DNA of 44,009 bases, from positions 1 through 44,009 of the forward strand of contig JAFPZP010000073.1 in assembly GCA_017417215.1 (NCBI GenBank). Reading direction: 5' to 3'. The notes under the pieces were generated by a model. It had not been told where the DNA came from, made no database searches, and saw only the letters and a program-made list of their open reading frames with translations. A program made the position numbers and the translations under genes. Position 1 is the first letter of the stretch; the number at the start of each line of letters is the position of its first letter. The DNA comes from Candidatus Rifleibacteriota bacterium. GTDB lineage: Bacteria; Muiribacteriota; Ozemobacteria; Ozemobacterales; Ozemobacteraceae. Shown one piece after another: positions 9,752 to 18,700 of this stretch.

Positions 9752-10422
9752 TCTTCCCAGGAAGATACCTCTACTCTATAAGATTTTACATTAGTAGGCG
9801 GATTCTTTATAGGAATCTCAAAAAGAGTGCTTTCATTAGGATATAAAACCTTATAAATATCACGTAAGGTTCCGTATTCTGAGCGAAGCTCTCTTTTATT
9901 TTTGTCTAATAATCTAGTTCTTAGATTTATTTTCTGTTTCTTTTTATCTGAAACATTTTTTAGTGTACCAACTATATATAATGTACCAAGTTCTAAATAA
10001 CTGTCTATTCTAGTAATGGCAAAAGTTGGCTTTATATCTGCTGTTACAACAGCTTTTAATACTTCGTCTCTTTTCCCTGTTGTGTACTCGCCAATAACAC
10101 TGTCATCATACAACTGCCATAAGGCCATATTCATTGGCTCAAGTCTTAAAGCAGTTCTGAATGCTTCTTTGGCATCTTGAAAATTGCCATCTCTCATTTT
10201 ATCCAAGCCATTTTTGGCAAGAGGCAGGGCAGGGCTTGAAGAAGCTAAATTAGCTATTAGCTGTTCTTCTGATCCACTTGTTGCAAATAAAGTTTTGGGA
10301 CCTTCTTCAAATGATGGTGATGCAAAAACCTTTCTTCCATTATTTATAGTATATTCTTGTGCATAGCAGTTTCCGCAGAGTAGTAACCCTAAAATAAAAG
10401 CAGAGATTAAAGATTTTTGCAT
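9748..10422 (-). CDS. Exported TPR and FxLYD-domain protein
   Basis: The 224-residue product has a signal peptide with likely cleavage after CYA near residue 21. A TPR-like unit lies at about 72-105 (GNFQDAKEAFRTALRLEPMN). The C-terminal domain, about 135-224, matches the FxLYD pattern: a beta-rich fold with VGTLKNVSDKKKQ, RLLDKNKREL and a late PNESTLFEIPI strand. FxLYD domains are found in extracytoplasmic proteins of unknown role. An AAGGAAA ribosome binding site precedes the ATG. The gene lies 10 bp after the winged-helix regulator gene, so the two are probably cotranscribed. Confidence 0.8.
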   Translation of the reverse strand: MQKSLISAFILGLLLCGNCYAQEYTINNGRKVFASPSFEEGPKTLFATSGSEEQLIANLASSSPALPLAKNGLDKMRDGNFQDAKEAFRTALRLEPMNMALWQLYDDSVIGEYTTGKRDEVLKAVVTADIKPTFAITRIDSYLELGTLYIVGTLKNVSDKKKQKINLRTRLLDKNKRELRSEYGTLRDIYKVLYPNESTLFEIPIKNPPTNVKSYRVEVSSWED

Positions 10423-10432
10423 TCAGATTTCC

Positions 10433-11167
10433 TTATCCTAATACAGAAAGCTTTTTGGCAAATGCTTCTAGTATTATTTCATAAAAACTTTCGTAACCGT
10501 AAATGATTATTCCTTCGTGAAGCATTGTGTAGGCTGCAAGTCCAGCTTCGTTTTCTTCTTCGCTTAACATGCCAAGAAGAGTTTCTTTGTCTACAACCAT
10601 GCTTGTTATCGCTACATTATGCTTAGAAGGAAGCATTTTTGTTATTTCAGATTCTAGTATACTTTCGTCAAATTGTTCGTCTGATTTTATGAAAAAGAAA
10701 TCTATAGTTGTTTGATAATCTTCTAAACCATTCTGTAAGTTTGCTGATGAATTATCAGATACTGAATTTATCGCATTTTCATTAGCTGTTTCTTTACAAA
10801 TATTTTTTAGCGAGTCTGGGGAAATAAGTATAGCAGAAGATATTTTGCCTTTTACTTTTTCTCTAAGAAGTTTAATTATTTTTCTTAAGAACTTGCCATT
10901 GTCCGCTAATGATGTTGTGTACTTCTCAGTTGTTTGAGCAGCCCCTAATGCTAGTAAATCAGCAGTCATAGGATTGTCGGGATTTAAAGCGCATAGTTTG
11001 GCTTTGCCTTGTGGAAGTATCTGAACAATATTCTGTTGATTTAATAGATGAATTCTGTTGTAAGTGGTTCCATAAGGAAGCTTGAGTTTTTGAGAAAGTT
11101 GGTGAATTGATAAAACTCCGTCGGGGGAGTCCATAAAAGCTTTGGTAATATCTATATTGGTTTGCAT
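10433..11167 (-). CDS. Winged-helix regulator fused to a degenerate nucleotidyltransferase-like domain
   Basis: In this 244-residue protein, residues 1-60 form a winged helix-turn-helix (SIHQLSQKLKLPYGTTYNRI then a wing QNIVQILPQGKAKL). The rest resembles the MNT/polymerase-beta-type nucleotidyltransferase fold found with HTH domains: SSAILISPDS where active enzymes have a GS motif, TIDFFFI where they have a D-x-D strand, and a C-terminal helix with GIIIYGYESFYEIILEAF. The catalytic GS and paired Asp residues are missing, so it is probably a ligand- or protein-sensing regulator rather than an enzyme. It is divergent from rpoB by about 130 bp between promoters. No ribosome binding site is present upstream of the ATG; see the promoter entries. 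Confidence 0.7.
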   Translation of the reverse strand: MQTNIDITKAFMDSPDGVLSIHQLSQKLKLPYGTTYNRIHLLNQQNIVQILPQGKAKLCALNPDNPMTADLLALGAAQTTEKYTTSLADNGKFLRKIIKLLREKVKGKISSAILISPDSLKNICKETANENAINSVSDNSSANLQNGLEDYQTTIDFFFIKSDEQFDESILESEITKMLPSKHNVAITSMVVDKETLLGMLSEEENEAGLAAYTMLHEGIIIYGYESFYEIILEAFAKKLSVLG

Positions 11168-11175
11168 AATGAAAT

Positions 11176-11204
11176 ATTATATAAGAAAATTAATTAATTA
11201 TCAA
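11176..11204 (-). promoter_or_regulatory. Promoter giving a near-leaderless mRNA for the winged-helix gene
   Basis: On the minus strand, TTGATA (11204-11199) and TATAAT (11181-11176) are spaced by 17 bp. Only 8 bp separate the -10 box from the ATG at 11167, so transcription would start at or next to the start codon. This fits the absence of a Shine-Dalgarno sequence. Confidence 0.5.
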
Positions 11205-11231
11205 ATTTTTAGTAATTCTAGTCTAAGCTTG

Positions 11232-11259
11232 TGTATATAGCTAAAATTAGTTTTGTCAA
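11232..11259 (-). promoter_or_regulatory. Alternative upstream promoter for the winged-helix gene
   Basis: On the minus strand, TTGACA (11259-11254) and TATACA (11237-11232) are spaced by 16 bp. If used, it gives a leader of about 60 nt without an obvious ribosome binding site. It lies back to back with the rpoB promoter. Confidence 0.4.
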
Positions 11260-11295
11260 TAAATAAATTTTTTTTAGATAATTATTTTTTGTCTC

Positions 11296-11324
11296 TTGAC
11301 AAGTTGTATTTGGTAAGGTATAAT
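11296..11324 (+). promoter_or_regulatory. Consensus promoter of rpoBC
   Basis: A perfect TTGACA (11296-11301) and a perfect TATAAT (11319-11324) with a 17-bp spacer. The predicted start is near 11331, giving a leader of about 220 nt before rpoB, which contains a terminator-like hairpin. Confidence 0.85.
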
Positions 11325-11458
11325 TGCTCACCTATCGCGAAAAGGTAAAAATTTGCTAATTTTGGTTTTCGGAGAAAGCCGGCTTGTTAGTTCTAGTAGA
11401 TAATATAATTAAATCTTCCAGAAACCTAATTTCTAATTTATTAAATAGTGTACAAATA

Positions 11459-11499
11459 CAGGTACCCTAGCTATTCTAGCTTGGGTACCTGTTTTATTT
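11459..11499 (+). terminator. Terminator-like hairpin (attenuator candidate) in the rpoB leader
   Basis: CAGGTACCC (11459-11467) pairs with GGGTACCTG (11483-11491). Inside it AGCTA pairs with TAGCT around a TTC loop, and TTTTATTT follows at once. This is a good intrinsic terminator about 130 nt after the predicted start and 50 nt before rpoB. No second promoter is evident between it and the gene, so it would act as an attenuator on rpoBC, or end a short leader RNA. Confidence 0.65.
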
Positions 11500-11551
11500 C
11501 GTTAGTTTCATTGTAACGATTATAGATAAAGTTAAGGAGCAAGGCAGAAAA

Positions 11552-14500
11552 ATGATTACAAAGCAACAGCCTGTAACCGAAAAAGTTTTGATGGCCAGAG
11601 ATCGATTATTCGATAAAATACCGAATCTCATCGACATTCAGCTCAAATCTTTTGAATGGTTCCTTCAGGCAGGAAAAGAACCAGGTAAGAGAGTAAAACA
11701 AGGTCTTGAAGAAGTATTTAGAGATGTATTTCCAATACAGGATTATGTAGGAAACCTTTGCCTTGAGTATCTTGATTACAATTTGGGTCTGCCAATGTGT
11801 AAAAATTGTCCGCAGGCTAAATTAAGAAAAAAATGTCTGTTTGATGACTGTAGTTTCCCTGAAAAAGATTGTCAGATTGCATTTATAGGTGATGCACCTT
11901 ATAGAGTAAAGAGCAATCCTGATATGTGCCGTAAACGTGATATGACTTATTCTATCCCGTTAAATCTTCGTGTACAACTAGTTATGCAACAGACTGGTGA
12001 AGTTAAAGAACAGGAAATCTTCTTGGTTAACTTGCCATGTATGACTGAAAGAGGAACTTTTATTATTAATGGTGCTGAACGTGTTATCGTCAGCCAGTTA
12101 CATAGAAGCCCTGGTGTATACTACAGTTTTAATCGTGCTAAAAAGCTTTATTCTGCCAAGATAGTTCCTTATCGTGGTGCTTGGATGGAATTCGAACTTG
12201 ATCTTATGAAAGACGCTATTTTCGTAAGACTTGATAGAAAGCGCAAAATCCCGATAACTACTTTCCTTAGAACTTTAGGTTATAGCGACAATGAAAGTAT
12301 TTTGGAACTCTTTGATAACAATGAAACTATTGCAAATTCTTTGAATTATGATAAACAGTCTGTAAGTCGTGATGAAGGCGAAGAAAAAGTTGCTAAGGCT
12401 GTTACCGATTCTTTAAAGGCTATTTTCAGCAAATTACGCCAAGGCGATTTGTTTGTTGAAGAAAATGCTAGAAACCTCATTAAAGGTTTGTTCTTCGATT
12501 CTAGAAAATATGACTTAGGCGATGTTGGTCGTTACAAAGTCGATAAAAAACTAAGACTTGTTGATAGATTAGCTGATCAGATTGCTTTCAAGGATATCGT
12601 AAATCCAGCTAATGGTGAAGTAATTGTTAAAGCAGACGAAAAGATTTCTAAAGAAGCTGCTGAAAAGATCGAACTTCTCCAGATTCCAGCTTATATCAAG
12701 ATCGGTGAAGAACTTCGCGGTTACCGTGTAATGTACAATGCAGCCTGCGCTAACATCAATATGTTTGATGTTGAACAGGGTATCATTGATATTACTGGCA
12801 AAGTAGCTTATGAATCAATCGTTGATAAAAACAGTGGTGAAGTAATAGTAGAAAAAGGTGCTGAAGTTCCTTCCGAAAGTATTGAACACATTAAAGAACT
12901 TGGTTTTGAAAGCCTCAAGTTCGTTAAAGACAGAGTTCTTTGCACTGAAGATATTATCGGCGTTATCAGATATCTCGTAGACCTTTCTAACGGTATTGGC
13001 CGTGTAGACGATATCGACCACCTTTCTAACAGACGTATCCGCCGCTGCGGTGAACTTCTCCAGAATCAGTTCCGTATTTCTCTCTCCAGAATGGAAAGAG
13101 TTATAAAGGAAAGAATGACTATTCATGATCTTGATAGTTATACTCCACAGCTTCTCATCAACACTAGACCAGTTTCTGCTGTAGTTGATGAATTCTTCGG
13201 CAGTTCTCAGTTGTCTCAGTTCATGGACCAGAACAACCCATTAGCAGAACTTACTCACAAGAGAAGACTTTCTGCCCTTGGTCCTGGTGGTATCAAACGT
13301 GATAGAGCTGGTTTCGAAGTTCGTGACGTTCACCCCACACATGACGGTCGTATATGTCCTATTGAAACACCTGAAGGTCCAAACGCAGGTCTTATCGCTA
13401 GCTTGGCAGTATTCGCAAAAGTTGACGATTACGGTTTCTTAACAACTCCACTTTGTAAAGTTGATAAAGACACTGGTTTAATCCATTATGAAAATATGGA
13501 ATACAAAGATGCCTATGATGAAGACCGCTATAAAGTTGGTCAGCCAGACTGCTACATCAGTGAAGATGGCTACATCATGGATAACACAATTCCAGCAAAA
13601 TACTTCAGCGATGACTATGAATTTGACTATTTGCCAAAATCTGAAATCGAATACATGAAGTATTCGCCACTTCAGATGGTTAGCGTTGCATCTGCTTTGA
13701 TTCCATTCCTTGAACACGACGACGCAAACCGCGCATTGATGGGCACTAACATGCAACGTCAGGCTGTTCCTTTGATTCAGACTGAACCCGCTTATGTTGG
13801 AACAGGTCTTGAACCAAAAGCTGCTCATGACTCTGGTGCCGTTGTTCTTTCTAGAAGTAAAGGTACCGTATGTTATGTGGACGCTGACTGTGTTAAGATT
13901 CAGCGCCCAAGCCGCAGAAAAGATGATGAAAAAGTAAAAGTAACTGAAGCTGCTTTCCGTAAGATTCAGGGCCGCAAGATTATGGATACTATAGTCGATG
14001 ATCTTACTGGTGAAATCATTATTGAAGCTGGTCAACCTCTTGATATTACTTATCTCTCTAAGATAAAAGCAATTACTGATGAAGTTAGACTTCAACAGGA
14101 ATCAATAGATACTTATACTCTTCAGAAATTCTTGCGCTCTAACCAGGGCACTTGTATTAACCAGATTCCAACCGTTAAGATTGGTGACAAAGTTCAGCCA
14201 GGAACTGTTCTTGCTGACGGTCCATCCACTTCAAACGGCGAACTTGCTCTTGGTAGAAACTGCTTGATAGCATTCATGCCTTGGGAAGGGTACAACTACG
14301 AAGACGCCATTATCCTTTCTGAAAGAATGGTTACTGACGATGTTCTCACTTCAATCCATATTGAAGACTACGAAACAGATGCCCGCGATACTAAGTTAGG
14401 GCCTGAAGAAATCACCCGCGATATTCCAAACGTTGGTGAAGAAGCTCTTAAGAACCTCGATGAAAATGGTATCATCAGAATAGGTTCTGAAGTTGAAGCT

Positions 14501-15694
14501 GGCGACATTCTTGTTGGTAAAGTTACTCCTAAGGGCGAAACTGAACTTACTGCTGAAGATAAACTCTTGAGAGCAATCTTCGGTGAAAAAGCCCGCGAAG
14601 TTAGAAATACTTCTCTTACTGTTCCTCACGGCGAACGCGGTAAGATTGTTGACATCATGATTTTCTCTCGTGATAAAGGCGATGAATTACCTTACGGTGT
14701 TAACAAACTGGTTCGTGTTTATATTGCTCAGAAACGTAAGATTACAGTAGGTGACAAGATTGCAGGTAGACATGGTAATAAGGGTGTTATTTCTAGAATA
14801 GTTCCTATCGAAGATATGCCATATCTTGCCAATGGTAGACCTGTAGACGTAATTTTGAATCCTCTCGGCGTTCCTTCTCGTATGAACGTTGGTCAGGTTC
14901 TTGAAACTCACTTAGGCTGGGCTGCAATGAATCAGAACAGACGTTATGCTACATCTGTATTCAACAAAGGCAGATGCGGAATGACTGTTATTGATAACGC
15001 TCAGGGTAAGGAAAAGATTAAACATGTTGAATTCAAGCATGTTGTTAAGAATCAAGACTACGTTATCGAACAGCTTAAAGATGTTTACGATAAAGACCCA
15101 TTAAAACTTGTTGACCTTGAAGGTAAGGCAACTCTCTATGATGGCAGAACTGGTGAACCATTCGATAAGAAGATTATGGTCGGTGTAATGTACATAATCA
15201 AATTGCACCACTTGGTTGACGATAAAATGCATGCTCGTTCAACTGGTCCATACAGCCTTGTTACTCAACAGCCTCTCGGTGGTAAAGCTCAGTTCGGTGG
15301 TCAGAGATTTGGGGAAATGGAAGTTTGGGCTCTTGAAGCTTACGGTGCTTCTCATGTTCTTCAGGAAGTTCTTACCGTTAAGTCAGACGACGTTGAAGGT
15401 CGTGTTCAGGTTTACGAAACCATTATTAAGGGTAAGACAATCATGAAGCCTGGTATCCCAGAATCATTCAAGGTTGTTATTTCTGAATTACAGTCTCTTG
15501 GTCTCCAGATGGATCTCAAGAAAGATACTGAACAGGTTACTATTGATGAAGGTGGTAATGGTGGTATCCTCTCTGATTCAGACGAAGATTGGGAAGAAAA
15601 TACTGATGACGAAAACGAAGATGATATTTTCTCTGATGGTAGCGATGAAGATGATGAAGACGATGATATGGATTCATCAGACGACGACGAATAA
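11552..15694 (+). CDS. rpoB: RNA polymerase beta subunit
   Basis: The beta subunit of DNA-dependent RNA polymerase, 1380 residues, with a strong AAGGAG site upstream. Landmarks appear in order: SFEWFL near residue 33, the beta-lobe motif [22 protein letters not shown], the rifampicin region ([29 protein letters not shown]), NIETPEG-type [12 protein letters not shown], and the C-terminal [18 protein letters not shown]. It lacks the large beta insertion found in gammaproteobacteria after VPHGERGKI. Oddities: a Cys-rich insertion (Cys 83, 86, 95, 100, 107, 126), an insertion of about 70 residues at about 783-852, and a highly acidic tail (1339-1380). No rplJ/rplL genes precede it. Confidence 0.97.
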   Translation: MITKQQPVTEKVLMARDRLFDKIPNLIDIQLKSFEWFLQAGKEPGKRVKQGLEEVFRDVFPIQDYVGNLCLEYLDYNLGLPMCKNCPQAKLRKKCLFDDCSFPEKDCQIAFIGDAPYRVKSNPDMCRKRDMTYSIPLNLRVQLVMQQTGEVKEQEIFLVNLPCMTERGTFIINGAERVIVSQLHRSPGVYYSFNRAKKLYSAKIVPYRGAWMEFELDLMKDAIFVRLDRKRKIPITTFLRTLGYSDNESILELFDNNETIANSLNYDKQSVSRDEGEEKVAKAVTDSLKAIFSKLRQGDLFVEENARNLIKGLFFDSRKYDLGDVGRYKVDKKLRLVDRLADQIAFKDIVNPANGEVIVKADEKISKEAAEKIELLQIPAYIKIGEELRGYRVMYNAACANINMFDVEQGIIDITGKVAYESIVDKNSGEVIVEKGAEVPSESIEHIKELGFESLKFVKDRVLCTEDIIGVIRYLVDLSNGIGRVDDIDHLSNRRIRRCGELLQNQFRISLSRMERVIKERMTIHDLDSYTPQLLINTRPVSAVVDEFFGSSQLSQFMDQNNPLAELTHKRRLSALGPGGIKRDRAGFEVRDVHPTHDGRICPIETPEGPNAGLIASLAVFAKVDDYGFLTTPLCKVDKDTGLIHYENMEYKDAYDEDRYKVGQPDCYISEDGYIMDNTIPAKYFSDDYEFDYLPKSEIEYMKYSPLQMVSVASALIPFLEHDDANRALMGTNMQRQAVPLIQTEPAYVGTGLEPKAAHDSGAVVLSRSKGTVCYVDADCVKIQRPSRRKDDEKVKVTEAAFRKIQGRKIMDTIVDDLTGEIIIEAGQPLDITYLSKIKAITDEVRLQQESIDTYTLQKFLRSNQGTCINQIPTVKIGDKVQPGTVLADGPSTSNGELALGRNCLIAFMPWEGYNYEDAIILSERMVTDDVLTSIHIEDYETDARDTKLGPEEITRDIPNVGEEALKNLDENGIIRIGSEVEAGDILVGKVTPKGETELTAEDKLLRAIFGEKAREVRNTSLTVPHGERGKIVDIMIFSRDKGDELPYGVNKLVRVYIAQKRKITVGDKIAGRHGNKGVISRIVPIEDMPYLANGRPVDVILNPLGVPSRMNVGQVLETHLGWAAMNQNRRYATSVFNKGRCGMTVIDNAQGKEKIKHVEFKHVVKNQDYVIEQLKDVYDKDPLKLVDLEGKATLYDGRTGEPFDKKIMVGVMYIIKLHHLVDDKMHARSTGPYSLVTQQPLGGKAQFGGQRFGEMEVWALEAYGASHVLQEVLTVKSDDVEGRVQVYETIIKGKTIMKPGIPESFKVVISELQSLGLQMDLKKDTEQVTIDEGGNGGILSDSDEDWEENTDDENEDDIFSDGSDEDDEDDDMDSSDDDE

Positions 15695-15733
15695 TCACTA
15701 TCCGGTATTAGCATAAGGAAGGAGACATAAAAT

Positions 15734-18700
15734 ATGTTAGATATGGACAAGTTCGATGCACTACAGATAAGCATCGCTTCTCCTGAAAAAATTAGATCTT
15801 GGTCATATGGCGAAGTAAAGAAGCCAGAAACTATTAACTACCGTACGCATAAACCGGAACGTGACGGTCTATTCTGCGAAAAGATATTTGGTCCTCAGAA
15901 AGACTTCGAATGTTTCTGCGGTAAATATAAAAGCGTTCGCTACAAAGGTATAGTCTGCGAAAGATGTAATGTTGAAATTACTAATTCTTCAGTAAGAAGA
16001 GAAAGAATGGGTCACATTCAGCTGGTTACTCCAGTTGGTCACATTTGGTATTCAAAGGGCAGCCCCAACTATATAGCTCTTCTTCTCGATATCTCTGCTA
16101 GAGATTTGGAAAAGGTTCTCTATTTCCAGAGCTATATTGTTATTGACCCAGGTAACCTGCCATTATCAAAGAAGCAGCTTCTTTCTGAAGAAGGAACTGC
16201 TGGTGAAATGGGTTATCGTGAACTTCGTGAAAAATACGGCGATATGTTCACTGCTAAGATGGGTGCAGAAGCAATTAAAGAATTGCTCGCAGAAATCGAC
16301 CTTCAGAAACTTGAAAAAGAACTTACTGACCAGTTAAAGACCTCTACTGGAACTAAGAGAACTCACCTTCTTAAGAGAATGGAACTTGTTAAGATGTTCT
16401 CTAAGTCAATCAGCAGACCTGAATGGATGATTCTTGATGTTATTCCAGTTATTCCACCAGATTTAAGACCTATGGTTCAACTCGATGGTGGTAGATTTGC
16501 TACTTCTGACTTAAATGACCTTTATAGACGTGTTATCAACAGAAATAACCGCTTAAAGAGATTGATTAAGCTTCAGGCTCCTGACATCATTATCAAAAAT
16601 GAAAAGAGAATGCTTCAGGAAGCTGTTAACGCTCTTATCGATAACGGCCGCCGTGGTAAACTTGTAACTGGTCCAAGCAACAGACCTCTCAAATCTTTGA
16701 CTGACATGCTCAAAGGTAAGCAAGGTCGTTTCAGACAGAACCTCCTTGGTAAACGTGTTGACTATTCAGGCCGTTCTGTTATCGTTGTTGGTCCAAGCCT
16801 TAAGATTCATCAGGCTGGTCTTCCAAAGAAGATGGCTCTTGAACTCTTCAAACCTTTCGTAATGCAGAGATTGCAGTCTAAAGGTATTGCCGCTAATATT
16901 AAGAGCGCCAAGAAGATGATTGAAAGAGAAAAAGATGAAGTTTGGGACGTATTAGAAGAAGTTATCAAACACCATCCAATTCTTTTGAACCGTGCTCCAA
17001 CTCTTCACAGACTTGGTATTCAGGCATTTGAACCAGTCCTCATCGAAGGTAAAGCAATCAGAATTCACCCACTAGTTTGTACAGCATACAACGCAGACTT
17101 CGACGGTGACCAGATGGCTGTTCACGTTCCATTGATGCTTGATGCTCAGGTAGAAGCTCGTATGCTTATGATGGCTTGTAACAATATTCTCAAGCCAGCA
17201 AACGGCGATCCAATTTCTACTCCAACTCAGGATATGACTATTGGTCTCTTCTATCTCACCATTGCTAAGCCAGAAGGTAAAGATTATCCAAAACTTACTC
17301 TCCAGCTTAATAAAGGTCTCAAATGGAAAGATTTACTCCTTAATGAAGGTCGTATCTGTGACTTCAAACTTGCTGAAGATGTTAATGACGAACTTAAAGC
17401 TGGTTTTGAATTCGATAGTAATGAAGCAGTTGAAAAACTCGCTGCTACAGATGCAAAACAGATTGTTGTATTCAGACCTCAAGTATTCGCTAGCAAAGAA
17501 GAAGCTCGCAATGCTTATGACACTCGTAACTTCAATCTCCAGTATCCGATTTACATCCGCAGAAGTGAAATCGATTCAAAAGCTACCGATTCCAGCAAGA
17601 ATGAATATGTTAAGACTACAATCGGTCGTATAATATTCCAGGATGCTTTGCCAGCAGACTTCCCATTCCAGAATATGCAGATTTTGAAGAAGAACCTGCC
17701 GGCTCTCATTAAGAAAGTTTACAACAACTACGATTTGTCTATTGTTGATGAAACTCTTGATAACCTCAAGGCTCTCGGCTTCAAGTATGCAACAACCTGC
17801 GGTTTGACAATTTCTATTAAAGACTTGATTGACCCGCCGAAGAAAGCTGAAATCGTTGCTAAGTCAGACGAAAAAGTTGCTAAGATTCGTGAAAGATGGA
17901 TGAAAGGCGAAATCAGCCGTGATGAAAAGAAACAGGCTGAAGTCGACGTTTGGACAAAAACAACTGAAGACGTTACAGATGACCTTGTTCAGACTCTTGA
18001 ACATGATGCAAGATTCGGCGATTACAACTCAGTATACATGATGGCTTACTCAGGCGCCCGTGGTAACTGGCAGCAGATGCGTCAGTTGGCAGCAATGCGT
18101 GGTTTGATGTCAAATCCTCGTGGTGATATTCTTGCATTCCCAATTAAGTCTAACTTCCGTGAAGGTTTGAATCAGTCAGAATACTTCATCTCTACATATG
18201 GTGCAAGAAAGGGTCTCGTTGACACAGCTCTCAGAACCGCTGACTCTGGTTATCTTACTAGAAGACTTGTTGACGTTGCTCACGATGTTGTTATTACTTG
18301 CGAAGATTGTGGAACCGAAAACGGCGTTGAAGTTTCTCCAATTAGACAGAATAGAACCGCAAACAATATCATGATTGACGATATCATGGTTCCAATATCT
18401 AAACGTATTGCAGGTAGAGTATTGGCTAAGCCAATCATGAACCTTGAAACAGGTAAAGTTCTTGTAATCAAACATGGTGATGAAGACATCGCTCTTGATG
18501 CAGGTCTCTACTGCACTGATGAAATTGCAAAAGATATTGAAGATCACTGCGAATTCATTCTTCCTATAAATAAGATTACAACAGATATGATCTGTGCAGA
18601 ACAGATTATCGACCCGAAGACTAACTATCTTGTTCTCAGACCTGATAGACAATTCAATGATTACGTTCTCGAAAGAATGAAAGAATGTGAATACACTGAA

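Noticed and set aside
13478..14095. Long minus-strand ORFs inside rpoB and rpoC (also 18176-18889, 36983-37567)
   Set aside because: They are shadows of strongly supported genes, rich in Asn/Phe/Ser as expected for antisense frames, and have no ribosome binding sites.
15412..15774. Ser-rich minus-strand ORF
   Set aside because: It is the antisense image of the acidic RpoB tail and lies wholly inside or across rpoB/rpoC.
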